Positions 12,518 to 26,355 of a stretch of 64,000 nucleotides of DNA are shown one piece after another. How positions within the stretch are numbered: position 1 is the first letter of the stretch; each line of letters starts with the position of its first letter. The notes beneath the pieces were generated by a model. That model saw only the letters and a program-made list of their open reading frames with translations, searched no databases and was not told the DNA's origin. The DNA comes from Atrina japonica (lineage: Eukaryota > Mollusca > Bivalvia > Pterioida > Pinnidae). The translations under genes and the position numbers were made by a program. The stretch is from positions 233,919 through 297,918 of the forward strand of contig BROG01000812.1 in the NCBI GenBank assembly GCA_030159075.1. Direction: 5' to 3'.

Positions 12518-13949
12518 TACCTCAGACTCGGGAAGATGCCTGTAATGTTAGGTGTTGATGAATTATCTTGTATCAAATATAATGCAATTGATTTTATCTA
12601 GCGGTCACTTCCCATTTTATCTCGACAATCACACTGGGTTTGTGTGCCTGGGTATCATGTATCTGAAATCTCTTGAAATTTTACATTGTAACTTGTGTGT
12701 GCGACGTCAGTTTTATGGAAAAAATAGAAATTAGCATGGAACGTTCTAATATACGTCAAAGAAAACTTGAACCAGTGGAACAATCTTTAGAGACTACTCT
12801 GATAAAAGACAACCTGTCTTATAGGACCACATTCTGAGAATGATGTGGTTAAATAAACCTTTAAATAGAACATTCTTTTGAAAGACAACCTGTCTTATTT
12901 GACCAGATTTCATTTGTAGATGGGATTATCATGGTCTGTTGAAACAGGTTCCAATATAATTCACCAGTACAAACAAATTCAGTGATAAAATTTATGGCAT
13001 TACTTTAACAACAACATGTTAACACTTAAGTAACCATAATCGTTTCCTTCAATACAACATTGCTATATTTCATAGCCAAAAACAAGTATTATATTGTAGG
13101 TCAGAGTAACCCAAACAGCTGAAACAAGTACAACTACCGCAATATGTTACATAAAGTTATTGTACCAATAAAACAGCGTTAACCACAAAATAATTCATTC
13201 CAAGACATTCTTTTCTAGTAAATCGGGCCAAACAGTGTCATTATTTTCTGGCACAAACTTGGCCATAGATCTAGAAACACAACAGTGTATGCAGGATTTT
13301 GTAATTCATGGCAACAACTCGTCACCTTTCATTCCTGATTAGAATCCCAAGATGTAAATAAATCCACTGCCAGAAAATTGTAACGTTTACATAACTGACC
13401 TAAATTATAGTTAATGTATATGACCCAAATATGACATATTTCGGTTTTAAGAATTATATATCTACACACCATTTTTCATGCACTTCAGAGTTCTTGAACA
13501 ACAAGTGTTATGCAAACTTAACGAATCCAAACTAAAGATAAATTATCAACATACTTTTATCCATTACAGACTGTTTACTTTGGCTATTTAATAATAACCT
13601 GAAAATAGTGAAAATATGGGAAAATAACGGAAACAGAAACTGGAAAATTTAGATATCAGCTCACTGTATAATACCTTCACTTCTCAACAACACAATAAAA
13701 TGAAAATAACTAAGTCCAAGTAAATATATTTAGTTTTAAGATGTAAATAAATTTTTAAGAAAAAACATTTTTTCATGAAGGACATGAAATCCTCATTTTG
13801 ATTTACACAGTAAAAATAGGCATACACATGTACCTGGTAAATCATCCTACACTTGATACACACTCAACATCCATTGACAGTGATTAATTCTTGATAATAC
13901 CTGAATTAACTTATAATTTAAACTCAGAAAACTGCTCCAAATGCTGAAG
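12518..13949. other. No gene recognised
   Basis: Contains diverged relatives of the 'agacaacctgtctta' repeat (12780-12910). The rest is AT-rich with no supported exon. Confidence 0.5.
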
Positions 13950-14195
13950 GGTCTTCCATTGGCTGAGAGGTTAGAGCATCAAGTTTTGAACCATGAAGTC
14001 TCTCACTTCTGGTCAGCTCAGGTTGGAGCCTCGCTGGAACCTTAGCTGATTTTGGTGAGAAAGTTTGCCAGTTGACTTGCGGAAGGCAGGTGGTTTCTTT
14101 ATGGGTATATCGTAATCACGTTCTCTCTTCCATCATTAAATACTGGCCACCACCATATAACTGAAAGTTTATTCAAAATTCAAATTCCATGTGCT
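13950..14195 (+). mobile_element. tRNA-derived SINE, second copy of the Ser/Leu-like family
   Basis: Same layout as the copy at 57938: 'ggctgagaggttagagcatc' head, 'ggtcagctcaggttggagcc' around a mutated box B, then 'cttgcggaaggcaggtgg' and 'ccaccatataactgaaag'. More diverged, so older. Confidence 0.75.
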
Positions 14196-15029
14196 AATGT
14201 CAAATAAGAACTGATGACACTGAGCCACTAATACATGTATATTTATTAATTAAATCTCAAACTATCAAAAATAATATTTCTGATTCCATTTGCAGTTTAA
14301 AAAAAGATGTAATAATAATAATAGCTGCAATTCAGCCTGATAAAAAAGGAGTGAGAAGAGGGTTCTGATTTTATTTGACAGGTATGCGACAATGTCCACA
14401 TTGATTACTTGGTATCACATGATATGTCGTAAATTTGTCCAAAGTCAAAATTATAGGTCTACCAAGGTCAAAAGCACATCTGGGTTCTGCCAATAACTAA
14501 CACAATATGAGTCTATTATCCAAATGCACAGGTTAAATGTGACCCAAAGTGTTCCTGCGGCTCTAATATTTTTGTTGCCGAAACCCTGTCCCTTCTGTTA
14601 TGATTTAATTTAGACTTGTCTGTAAATATGTGCCAATTTACCTTGGTAGATCTACATGTAGAGGAAAATTCACAAAATAGTGAGGAAAATTCCTGCATTT
14701 TTCCCCATTTATTTCTACATATCATGGTATTTGTATAACACATCAAAACACACAATAGCAACACCATGCATGTTTTGATTTTCAATTTTTTACAATTTGA
14801 ACAATAGAGAACTACAGAGCTAATATTTACAAACTGAAAGCTGTTAAATGCTATTTGTCAAATGTATAATCTGGTCTTATGTACAGAATTGGATTAAGCA
14901 AATATTTGGGATTATATCGTTCAAAAATTCATTCTGACAAATCAAACTTGAAATAATCGGTGGATGACAGACACCTGTGACCCCATTTGGTAGTTTTGTC
15001 AATGCGCCCAACTAACCAGATGCATAATG
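14196..15029. other. No gene supported
   Basis: A minus-strand ORF at 14516-14785 begins with a signal-peptide-like MKIKTCMVLLLCVLMCY, but it has no promoter, Cys pattern or family support. I treat it as chance. Confidence 0.4.
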
Positions 15030-15380
15030 TGACATTAAACCAAATACATGACATCAAACCAGACACATGATGACATCAAACATGATGCACATCAAACCAG
15101 ACACACTTCAAACAAGATGCATGATGAAATCAAACCAGACCCATGGCAGCATCAAACCAGATGCATGACATCAAACCAGACAAGACATATCAAACCAGAT
15201 GCATGACATCAAACCAGACACATGACATATCAAACCAAATGCATTATGACATCAAATCAGGCATGGCATTAAGCCAGACACCTGACAACATCAAACCAGG
15301 CACCCAACATCAAACCAAACACAGGACATCAAACCAGACACATGACATCATGCCAGACACATGACATCATCCCAGCAACA
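15030..15380. repeat. Irregular short tandem repeat, ~20 bp unit
   Basis: 'gacatcaaaccagacacat' and variants recur about 15 times with irregular spacing. The 73-codon ORF inside is a by-product. Confidence 0.85.
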
Positions 15381-15816
15381 ATATAAACTTGCAGCAAGAT
15401 TTTAACAAATCAGATGATACCTAACAGATTCATCTACCTTACCTGGAGTAATCGACAAGTTTGAACTGGTATGTGAAAAAAAAAAAAAAAACATGAACAA
15501 AAACTGTTGTTGCCAATTTTTTTTCAGCTTTTTTTTTTAATCAAGGCGGAAGTTATTTCAAAGTGATAGAAATTTGTGTGCCATTATACAGTGTGTATTG
15601 ATATTTGTGTTATGTATACATGTAACTTGGTAAAAACATATATACATATACAACTAATGTGATGAACATCGATCAATAAGTAAAAGTAAAAAAAAAACAT
15701 AAGCTGTACAGTAGGTGCAGCAATTTACATTTTGTGCGATTGAATTAACAGCAAACCCACACATTTTATCTTAATAACAAAGTGGTGTAAAAAAAATCTT
15801 GACTGTAAACTTTTTA
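15381..15816. other. No gene recognised
   Basis: AT-rich spacer with poly(A) and poly(T) runs between two tandem arrays. Confidence 0.5.
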
Positions 15817-16950
15817 AATTTTAATTAATTCTTACTGCAATTCATACTATCTTTTTGATATCTTAATTGACATCAATGAATTTTAATTAATTCTTACTGC
15901 AAGTCATACTATCTTTTTGAAATCCTAATTGCCATCAATGAATTTGAATTCATTCTTACTGCAAGTCTTACTATCTTTTAGATACCCTAATTGACATCAA
16001 TGAATTTTAATTAATTCTCACTGGAAGTCATACTATCTTTTAGATACCCTAAATGACATCAATGAATTTTAATTAATTCTTACTGCAAGTCATACTATCT
16101 TTTAGATACCCTAACTGACATCAATGAATTTTAATTAATTCTTACTGCAAGTCTTACTATCTTTTAGATACCCTAATTGACATCAATGAATTTTAATTAA
16201 TTCTTAGTGCAAGTCTTACTATCTTTTAGATACCCTAAGTGACATCAATGAATTTTAATTAATTCTTACTGCAAGTCATACTATCTTTTAGATACCCTAA
16301 CTGACATCAATGAATTTTAATTAATTCTTACTGCAAGTCTTACTATCTTTTTGAAATCCTAATTGCCATCAATGAATTTTAATTAATTCTTACTGCAAGT
16401 CATACTATCTTTTAGATACCCTAACTGACATCAATGAATTTTAATTAATTCTCACTGGAAGTCATACTATCTTTTAGATACCCTAACTGACATCAATGAA
16501 TTTTAATTAATTCTCACTGGAAGTCATACTATCTTTTAGATACCCTAACTGACATCAATGAATTTTAATTAATTCTTACTGCAAGTCTTACTATCTTTTA
16601 GATACCCTAATTGACATCAATGAATTTTAATTCATTCTTACTGCAAGTCTTACTATCTTTTAGATACCCTAATTGACATCAATGAATTTTAATTAATTCT
16701 TAGTGCAAGTCTTACTATCTTTTAGATACCCTAACTGACATCAATGAATTTTAATTAATTCTTACTGCAAGTCTTACTATCTTTTAGATACCCTAACTGA
16801 CATCAATGAATTTTAATTAATTCTTACTGCAAGTCTTACTATCTTTTAGATACCCTAACTGACATCAATGAATTTTAGTTAATTCTTACTGCAAGTCTTA
16901 CTATCTTTTAGATACCCTAATTGACATCAATGAATTTGAATTAATTCTTG
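15817..16950. repeat. 62 bp satellite, 18 copies
   Basis: Units begin 'ttaattaattcttactgcaa' with constant 62 bp spacing (15821, 15883, 15945 and so on). Variants are shuffled: 'tttttgaaatcctaattgcc' occurs in copies 2 and 9 only, 'ctcactggaag' in copies 4, 11 and 12, and 'cttagtgcaag' in copies 7 and 15. This is consistent with unequal exchange and conversion within the array. Confidence 0.95.
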
Positions 16951-17829
16951 ATAATTCTACAATGAAATTTAGATATAGATATGTCTATAACATTGTGCAA
17001 ACTTCATTATTAATTATAACTAAAATTATTGAAAATATATAATGTTTCTGATATCCAATCATATGATTGCACTTATAAAGTGAATATGATGTAGATCCAA
17101 GTTGTTGTTTAAAAAAAAAGAACGTTATCTTAGTGACATTATTTGAAATCCAGATCTACATCAATATGCAACCCAGGCATGTACTTGCTATAAATACGAT
17201 AAGATTTTTGTAAACAACCAAATAAACTTATCTAGAACAAATTTTATTTCGATGGATAAAAGCTACATATTTTTGGTCTCCAAAAAGTAGCCAATTATAA
17301 CAATAGTTGTTTCCCACAACAACAAAATCAATACTACGAGTCATTGTATTTATGCGTGTGTTGAAAGTAGATCCTTTTGTCAATGTGTAAATGCTTCTAA
17401 TGTATAGATGACCGATTTTCAAATTTTTCTATTTTTTAATTTTCCTGATAATGTGATTACTATCACAATAAACATTGTAAGACATAATGAATCGCCTTCA
17501 AATAGGTTCGGTTTGAGTGTACAAAATTGCTTCAAAACTGTGGAAACGGTGGAGTGTCACAATCTGCATGATCCCTTTGAACTGAATGTTAAAATGTTCT
17601 CAACGCTATAAAAACAGACTTCATCATATTGTGACAAAAAAATCAGAAATCTGGACCCGGCACCCAGAACTTACTCAAGTCTGAGACTTGTCTCAACTTG
17701 GTCTGATCAGCCAATCAATATCAGTACAATTTTGTACTTTGTAAAAGTTGAGAAAAATGTTTATGGCACTGGCAGACCATGAAGTGGAAAATCATTTTAG
17801 TCCACATCCTTACATCAATTCATGATCAT
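16951..17829. other. No gene recognised
   Basis: AT-rich sequence; the short ORFs on both strands are not supported. Confidence 0.5.
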
Positions 17830-17960
17830 TTACCCACAGAGCATAGCTCAGCTGGTAGAGAGTTGGATCTTCAGCATGAAGGTCCCTGGTGTACCTGTCT
17901 CAATATCCGCTAATGTCAGATTTTCAGAGGTGAGATTTCATCTCCAGTCTACATACATGT
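17830..17960 (+). mobile_element. tRNA-like SINE head, decayed
   Basis: 'gcatagctcagctggtagag' is a good tRNA D-arm/box A, and 'gatcttcagcatgaaggtcc' resembles an anticodon arm. Box B has lost GTTCGA ('ggtgtacctg'), so this is a relic and not a tRNA gene. Confidence 0.6.
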
Positions 17961-19254
17961 AGCTCTATGCCTAGATAGATTTTAAATGGTCATGGATGTA
18001 CCTTCATCTGATTGTAAATGTGTAGTGGCATTTTTTAAAAAGCCATTGCGAAAACGAGACCACTCAAGCAAGGACATAAAAAACACACTAAAAAATATCT
18101 CTCCCTGCCTCAAAGGGATGAGTGTCAAGGGCTTTAACAGGTCACGTCGCTCTTTAAATCAAGCCAAAGCAAGCAAGCACTTAGTCACCCCAGACATGGA
18201 ATGGACTTGGCTACAAGGTATAAGGATTTATAATATAAACTTAAAGATTTTGTTGTCTGATCAACACCAGCTGTTACATATATCCCAAAAATAATCACAA
18301 TAGCTTTCTCTTGTCAACAAATATGTATAATCTATGGTTATGGTGATGACATTCAGATTTACATGTAGACTTTGAAGATAAAGATGGGGGGGGGGGGGCA
18401 CTACACAAACTCTAATATCGATCTCTTTGACACAGTTTTATACTTAGTACTGCGATACCTTGTTTTTGGTAGCCATGGAAGGGCAGTGGACTTAACCATT
18501 CTTTAAATGGGCAAGTCAAAATTTGACTTTGACAGTGACTGATGAGCTATTCTGTAATCTGATTGGCTGATCAGGCCAAGGAAGTCAAAAATATTCTTAA
18601 GTTTTGTGCAGTTGGCCCCAGATCTGGTTTGGTCTGGTTACCTTTCCACACTAAGTCTGACATCAGTTTTATCACTTTGCTTTTGTAGAGTAAAGTACAA
18701 GATATGTGTGTTTTATTTCTCCGCAAAGGCAAAGCAGCTATACGGCTCCGTGGCACTTCTCCAAAACAATCAAATTAGATGGTAATAAAAACCTAGAACA
18801 TGAATATACAGATATATTTATATATATTTTAACGAGGGTTAAATAACTTGTATTGAAAACTAAATAAGGTCAGAATAAACATAATTTTGTTTCGTGATCA
18901 AAGATGCAGACCTTTTGAAAATTCCAATAACTGTCAACATCACATTTTCATGTTATTTAATGTTACGAGAACCTTCCAAATGTTGATCTTCATTTGATAC
19001 AATGCCATACATTGCTTGTGTGTGCTTCATTTTAAAGCAGAAACTTTTCTCTTTTTACAAGAAGCTGCTATGTGACTCCAGTATTGAAACAAACATTTCT
19101 GGCATTCACTACCCTTCGACCAAGACTGATAATAAAGATTTGTCTGTGTACTGCACCTAACTTCAAATCTTTTATTCAGGTATTTCAGCCAGGGTTTTTA
19201 CAAGACTCCTACATGCCCACCTCCTTATATTATATCATTTATTCTGTCTTACAT
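17961..19254. other. Possible SINE body, otherwise no gene
   Basis: The 102-codon ORF at 17986-18294 lies directly behind the SINE head and is probably its body. A poly(G) run of 14 lies at about 18385. Nothing else is recognised. Confidence 0.4.
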
Positions 19255-19342
19255 CAAACACACACACACACACACGAGAGAGAGAGAGAGAGTTGAGGGG
19301 GGAGAGGGAGGGATGGAGACAGACAGACAGAGAGAGAGAGAA
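19255..19342. repeat. CA/GA microsatellite
   Basis: Alternating 'acac' for about 20 bp, then 'gagaga' and 'gacagaca' blocks. Confidence 0.9.
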
Positions 19343-19499
19343 AAAACTGTGCAAAATATTTCTTTTATGGTATAATAGATTATTATACATGTTATACTAC
19401 TAACTTTGTGGCAGCTATAAAAACTAAAACTAAATTCATTAATTCAATCTTTGGTTTTCATCAAATATAATTCTCCAAGAATACCAAAGTTGATTAAAT

Positions 19500-22480
19500 T
19501 TATCTAGTTGGTTACTTTTTGAGTACAATTCCCTTTCCGATAAATTTTGTTTCAGACATTTGCACTTGTAAATGAAATGTTTCAAATTCAAAACTGTTAT
19601 TTTCAATAACTAGATCTCCTCCATATAAGGCCCAAGAAATGAGAAACATATCTATTGTTATCATTACAGAAAAATATGAGGAAATCATTAACATTTTTTT
19701 ATGAAATCTTTCATTACATGTCCAAAGTAAATGAAATAATGATTCTGATTCAGTATTACAAAAATTCATAGAGGAGAGTCAACTAGTTTCATCTTATAAA
19801 CTAATTTATTTGTTGTCAGTAAGAAATGGTTTATTCGAAACTGAAACCATTTGGGGTTAAATTTATACTATTAAAAATATCTTTAAACTTGTCGTCATTG
19901 AAGAAGGGAAGATGTCTATCCATTTCGATTTACAGTTTATTGTATTTTTTCTTAACTTTTCATTACCATGTATATTTTTTAGAGCCTTTTTTATCAATTG
20001 TTTTTATTTTTGGCACATGGTGAAAATTCTTTGCACAAGTTAAAATTTGACAGTAACATATTTTTTAATAGAGTTACAAAGCCATTATACTCTAGTTTAT
20101 CAGATAAATTTTCGTAGAAAAAAAAAATTATTCATCACAAAGAAGATCATTTATATAAATAATATTCTTTTGTGCCCAGTGTTTATAATATACAAATGTA
20201 TTGTTAACTTTTTTCATTAAAACCATAGAGATGTATAAGCTGGGTTAAATTAGATCATTTTTTTCTTTTCAATTCTTTCCATGCATTTAGAACATCTTTC
20301 CAAAAATATATTATTTAGATTTCTTATTTTTTACAGGTATTCTATTCCAAATTGAATGAGTTGATATCAAATATTTTTGCCAAAAGATTTTGCCAGATTC
20401 CTTCTGAGTTAAGAATACGCCTAATCCAAGTTGATTTCAAAGCTGAAATATATGCTTTTAGATCAATCATATTAAGTCCCCCTTGCCCGTAATTTTGAGT
20501 AATCACATCCCGTTTAGTTTATCTTTCTTATGATGATTATATTGTTCAGTTCTTTAAATAGTTGTTGACTTGGGTTTGGTAGTGATAAAAAATAAATGAT
20601 TAAATTGTCAAATTGATAATTGATATACGTCTAATGGAGTAAATCCCATTGTTTAACGATTGTTTAATGTGCATTTTTTTTCTATAATTAATTTCACAAA
20701 TGTTGTCTAAGTTAATATCATAATCTATTCCTAAAAGTGTGAATTTCTGTTTACCCCAATGCAACCTCCAATGTACAGAGTTTCTCATTACTATATCTTT
20801 GTACTTCCAATCCAAATTACTTGAGTTTTTTCAAAATTAACTTTAAGCCCTGATATTCCTTTTTTAGTAAATTTAGACTAATTTTAGAGATTCCTCTGAA
20901 CCGTCTAATAATAAAGATGTATCATCTGCATATTGTGAGATTTTAAATTCTAATCGATCTATAGATATTCCTTTAATACGAGGTTGTTTCACTTTCGGCA
21001 CATAAAATAAACAGATAACTTGAAACAGGGTCCCCTTGTCTACATCCCCTCCCTGGATAAAAGTATTCTAAATGACCCGCCAATATTAATTCTGTTTATA
21101 TTATTGTACTACATTAATCCACTTTCGAAGAGATGGACCAAAATTAAAGTAATTCAAAACATCTATAAATGTCCAAGATACAGAGTCAAAATGCTTGAAT
21201 AATAGGAGACCTGTATTAGTATTTTCTGTTATAATTTAAAATATCATAGCTATTTTCACCAATGTACCTCCAGTAAAACCAGTTTGTTCTTTACTTATTA
21301 ATTTATCTAATACTTTTTTCAGTCTATTTGCAATGGATGTAGATGCAATTTTATAAACTACATTAAAATAAAGTGATGGTCTCCAAAGAAATTGTTTAGG
21401 CTTATTTTCTTTCGGAATACAAATAATAATACCCTCTTTTTGAACTGTAGATAATTCCCCCTTATCAAATCCATGTTTAATGATCTCACCACAAAAATGT
21501 AACTGTTTCCAGAAAAATTTTGAAAAACTCCGTAGAAAACACGTCTGACCCTGGACTCTTGTTATTTTTCATAGATTTCAATGCTAAAGAATGCTTCATC
21601 AAAAGAAATTAAACCTTCCAAAATTTCTGATTCCACATTTGTGAGTTTTGGGACTTCGTTTTGTTGAAAGTTCGTTTAAATCAATGTCATTAAGATTTGT
21701 ATTTTTCTGTATACAATTTTTCATAAAACATTTTTGTTTCCTGTTTCTGATTGAGATATAATTGTCTCGCCATTATTTTTTTGGAATTATTTTGGCAGTG
21801 TAATTTCTTGATTCTAAACCTAAAAAATATTTTGTTGGCTTTTCCCCCTGCTAACCATTGCGTGATCTAATTAAACTACCTTTAAGTTTTTTAAAATTTC
21901 TATATTCTCTTTTCTTATTCTCTAAATCATCAATATTAGTTGTTTTACGTGTGTTGCTTTATATCATTTAGTAATTTTTCCTCTTTTTCTTTACTAATTT
22001 TCTTTTTATAACTTGAATATGAGATTGTTTTCCCCTCTTATTTCTGTTAAAAGTACATCTAAAAACAGTTGATCAAAATTTGAAATTGTAGTTATCTTTT
22101 GGAATATTTTCAATGTTTTCTATATTATATATTGGCAATGCATATTGTTGTCTTTTTTATTACATTATTTACTTCATTTATAAATTCTTTATCAACAGAA
22201 GAGAATAATTTCCATAGGCTTCCTTTAGTCTTAAATTTTAATGTTAGTTTAACGGGGGAATGGTCTGACCTATAACTTGTCTCAATATTACATGAAATTA
22301 TATCAGGAGACAGATTCTCTGTAATAAGAATAACTTCAAATCTTTGTCACTAGAATTTGTCTCCTTATTATTATTATTATTGTTGTTGTTGTTGTTTAAA
22401 ATGTGTGAAGTCCTAAATGCAACTTCATATAATGCAACCCTTGTCAGCGATTTTCCCTTTCCATTTGTACATGCAGCCAA
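19500..22480 (-). pseudogene. L1-like non-LTR retrotransposon ORF2 remnant
   Basis: On the minus strand: end of an APE-type endonuclease (SYRSDHSPVKLTLKFKTKG, about 22180-22270, containing the SDH motif); early RT (GIIICIPKENKPKQF, then NVVYKIASTSIANRLKKVLD and ISKEQTGFTG, about 21280-21450); the catalytic motif QYADDTSLL (about 20915-20940); thumb-like KFTLLGIDYDINLDNICEIN (20600-20815); and the C-terminal Cys segment FCNTESESLFHLLWTCN (19512-19769). The order and spacing fit one element of about 3 kb. Stops and frame changes are scattered throughout, so it is dead. Motif style is L1 clade by inspection only. Confidence 0.88.
22364..22397. repeat. TTA/TTG trinucleotide run
   Basis: About 11 triplets, 'ttattattattattgttgttgt' type; it explains the poly-Asn tract in the minus-strand ORF there. 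Confidence 0.85.
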
Positions 22481-23026
22481 AATAAATCTACATTTACAAT
22501 CCTACATGTAAATAATGTTTTTTCCCCAATTTTCTAGGAAACTTCCCAATTTAAATTGTGATAAACGGGTAAAAAAATCAAAACGTATGACCAAAAACAG
22601 TTTTGTAGTTTCAATGTGACATACACCGAGGAAAAACAGTTTTTGAGTTACACTGTTTATCAGATACTAGCATTAAAACATTTAAATGTTACTTATGAAT
22701 ATTTTCAAACTTTCTGAAAATTTCAAACTTCACAATTTCATCATCATTGTTTATTTACCTACAGAATGGTAAAAAGCACTTCATGCACATTACAATGCTA
22801 CTACATGACCCGTAGATCCAATGTTATTAAACAAATAAATTCTAAATGTCATATGGTCTACAAATAAAAGATATTAATGTATGTACATGTACATGCATAC
22901 ATATGTACAGTAGGTTTCTTTTTCTTGTAGAAATTCATAACACTGTATTTTTTTGCTTTTTTCGAACATAAAATGTTTTATTTACTGAAAAAACATTGTT
23001 CACTGTTAAATTGGTTTAACATCAAA
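22481..23026. other. No gene recognised
   Basis: AT-rich spacer between the L1 remnant and the 59 bp array. Confidence 0.5.
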
Positions 23027-24780
23027 GCTGTCTGTATTGTTGTAAAGTATAGTACTCTATATTGTTATAAGTTGTTGTACATGTAGCTGTCTGTATTGTT
23101 GTAAAGTATAGTAATCTATATTGTTGTAAGTTGTTGTACATGTAGCTGTCTGTATTGTTGTAAAGTATAAGCTGTTGTACATGTAGCTGTCTGTATTGTT
23201 GTATAGTAATCTATATTGTTGTAAGTTGTTGTACATGTAGCTGTCTATATTGTTGTAAAGTATAGTACTCTATATTGTTATAAGTTGTTGTACATGTAGA
23301 TGTCTGTATTGTTGTATAGTAATCTATATTGTTGTACATGTAGCTGTCTATATTGATGTAAAGTATAGTACTCTATATTGTTGTAAGTTGTTGTACATGT
23401 AGCTGTCTATATTGTTGTAAAGTATAGTACTCTATATTGTTATAAGTTGTTGTACATGTAGCTATATTGTTGTAAAGTATAGCACTCTATATTGCATGTA
23501 GCTGTCTATATTGTTGTAAAGTATAGTACTCTATATTGTTATAAGTTGTTGTACATGTAGCTGTCTGTATTGTTGTATAGTAATCTATATTGTTGTACAT
23601 GTAGCTGTCTATATTGATGTAAAGTATAGTACTCTATATTGTTGTAAGTTGTTGTACATGTAGCTGTCTATATTGTTGTAAAGTATAGTACTCTATATTG
23701 TTGTAAGTTGTTGTACATGTAGCTGTCTATATTGTTGTAAAGTATAGTACTCTATATTGTTGTAAGTTGTTGTACATGTAGCTGTCTATATTGTTGTAAA
23801 GTATAGCACTCTATATTGTTATAAGTTGTTGTACATGTAGCTGTCTGTATTGTTGTAAAGTATAGTACTCTATATTGTTGTAAGTTGTCATGTAGATTGT
23901 ATGTTGTAAAGTCTATATTGTTGTACATGTAGCTGTCTATATTGATGTAAAGTATAGTACTGTTGTAAGTTGTTGTACATGCTATATTGTTGTAAAGTCT
24001 AGTACTTATATTGTTTATAAGTTGTTGTACATGTAGCTGTATATTGTTGTAAAGTAAGCACTCTATATTGTTATAAGTTGTTGTTGTAGCTGTCTATATT
24101 GTTGTAAAGTATAGTACTCTATATTGTATGTAAGTTGTTGTAAAGTATTGTTGTATAGTAATCTATATTGTTGTACATGTAGCTATATTGTTGTATAGTA
24201 ATCTATATTGTTGTAAGTTGTTGTACATGTTGTCTATATTGTTGTATATGTACTCTATATTGTTATAAGTTGTAGTAGCTGTCTATATTGTTGTAAATGC
24301 ACTCTATATTGTTATAAGTTGTTGTACATGTAGCTGTCTGTATTGTTGTAAAGTATAGTACTCTATATTGTTGTAAGTTGTTGTACATGTAGCTGTCTGT
24401 ATTGTTGTATGGTAATCTATATTGTTGTACATGTAGCTGTATATAATGTTGTAAAGTACAGTACTATATATTGTTACAAGTTGTTGTACATGTAGTTGTC
24501 TGTATCGTTGTAAAGTATAGTACTCTATATTGTTATAAGTTGTTGTACATGCAGTTGTTTGTATTGTTGTATAGTATAGTACTCTATATTGTTATAAGTT
24601 GTTGTACATGTAGTTGTCTGTATTGTTGTAAAGTATAGTACTCTATATTGTTGTAAGTTGTTGTACATGCAGTTGTCTGTATTGTTGTATAGTATAGTAA
24701 TGTATATTGTTATAAGTTGTCTAGTTATCTCTATTGTATTACGTTGTCTATACTGTTACAAGTTGTTGTAGTTGCAACAC
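23027..24780. repeat. 59 bp satellite, roughly 29 copies
   Basis: Units of the form 'ttgttgtacatgtagctgtc' + 'tatattgttgtaaagtatag' + 'tactctatattgttgtaag', with clean 59 bp spacing around 23641-23820. Toward 23880-24300 copies are truncated and rearranged; both edges decay. Confidence 0.93.
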
Positions 24781-26355
24781 TTGAAGAGTATCCAAAGCGA
24801 AAGCATGAGCAGACAACACAAATTAACGTCCTTTTTTAGAAGGAGTTTTTCAGGCTAGTAGTAGTATCTTAATTACGATGACAAACATGCAATTTAGTGG
24901 ATACTGCAGATCTAGTAACTCTGCTTCAGATCTGGCCTGTAAAAATCACAAGAGCTGAAAATTTTATCTGTAATTTGATCGGTATTTGACTCTCGATTTT
25001 AACTTACAGAGAAAATTTCCAGCTCCCAAGGAAAACCATACTTTGTGACTGTGATGAGAAAATCCGAAAAAGAAACGATAACGAGTCATAACAAAAGAAA
25101 TAAACATGAGAAGTGTAGGCTGTTTTGCCGGATTTTTTGATACACGTAAATACTCTGGGAGCTCTTAGTCTTTTGCAGTCCGGGAATGGGGGGGGGGGTT
25201 GTGTGTGTGTGCATCAACAAACGTCTGTAAAACAATAAGCAATAAGAAAAGATTGAACTAGAATTAAATAATAAATGTAATACTGAATGCAGTGTATACA
25301 TTTGCAAAAGAAAAAACGTCACACACAAAACTTTATCCATTACTCCTGAGTTGAACTAATGACACTGAATGTTTCAATACAGTCAATAGATTTTGAAATT
25401 CACATGTCTTGCCAGAAAAACCAGTAAATTTTACAAAAGTCCGGTGAAATCTATCTGATAACTGGTCCAAATGACCAGTAATTTTCCATTTCATTTCAAC
25501 TGTGCATATATACAGATCAGTAAAAAAAATTCTTTGACATTCCTTTACTCACTAGTCCGGTTGACCAGTAATTTTTTTTTTAATTTCAAAATGTCTGAAA
25601 GTCTGTAACCTAAATATAATAATCAATGTTGTTATATTTCAATGCAAAATCTTGTTCTTAAAAAAAAAAAACAGTATGTAAAAATTGTGGCCAGTAAAAA
25701 TTTCAGGTGGCGACCATATTTTTAAGTTTACTGGCCAATTGGAGAGTGATTTAAAATATGTCATAGAGCCCTGTAATACTGTAACTTAGACACCAAAAAA
25801 AGAAGTCGTCCAGTAATAAATAAAGTAAAAAAAAACAAACAAATTATCCTTTAGCCAGAGCATAATCTGCTGACAAGTCCCGATATCAAGCTAAGATCAC
25901 ATTATTGACACTAAATCTGGGTTTAAAACCAAATTTAAAATCCAAAATAAACGCTTAACTTATCCAACCACTTTGGTAGTCTAGAACATATTGTCTAAAT
26001 TGATGGAAAATGTTTCAAACCATGACTCGTGGGCATACTCTATGCTTGATCTTAGGCAAAATTTATTACTGTTTTACTGTGACCAAACAATAATAACATT
26101 TCACAACGCATCTGGGACAGAACAGTTTTTTCGGAAATTGCAATTATACATATTTAGAGTCAAGGTCACAGAATATGCCATGAAGATTCTCAAAATACTT
26201 GTTCAATCAGTCTTTTATAGCTTACGTACGTGTAATTCCACAATCAAAATAAGTGTTTTTACTCCTTATACAATTGGGGCCAAAAAATTGGTCTCATTCC
26301 AACTTAAAAACTTCAAAGAAATGATAATTTTCAAAATAAATAAAAACTAATTTGT
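24781..26355. other. No gene; dispersed repeat at 25395-25770
   Basis: 25395-25600 ('accagtaaattttacaaaag', 'taactggtccaaatgac') is paralogous to 30275-30470. The segment ends with AGAGCCCTG at about 25772, a possible hAT-type terminus without a matching left end. A poly(G) run of 11 lies at 25187. Confidence 0.5.

Noticed and set aside
14516..14785. Small secreted protein (89 codons, signal-peptide-like start)
   Set aside because: No family, no Cys framework, no promoter or poly(A) support; AT-rich DNA often yields hydrophobic starts.
15817..16950. CRISPR-like regular array
   Set aside because: The units are head-to-tail repeats without unique spacers, in an animal genome; it is a satellite.
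17835..17900. tRNA gene with a TTC-type anticodon arm
   Set aside because: The T-arm has lost its GTTCGA core and no acceptor stem closes; a SINE relic.
17986..18294. 102-codon ORF rich in Lys and Arg
   Set aside because: It follows directly on a SINE head and has no recognisable domain; probably SINE body.
25395..25772. Second hAT element (AGAGCCCTG end)
   Set aside because: Only one terminus is visible; no matching CAGGGCTC at the other side and no target duplication.
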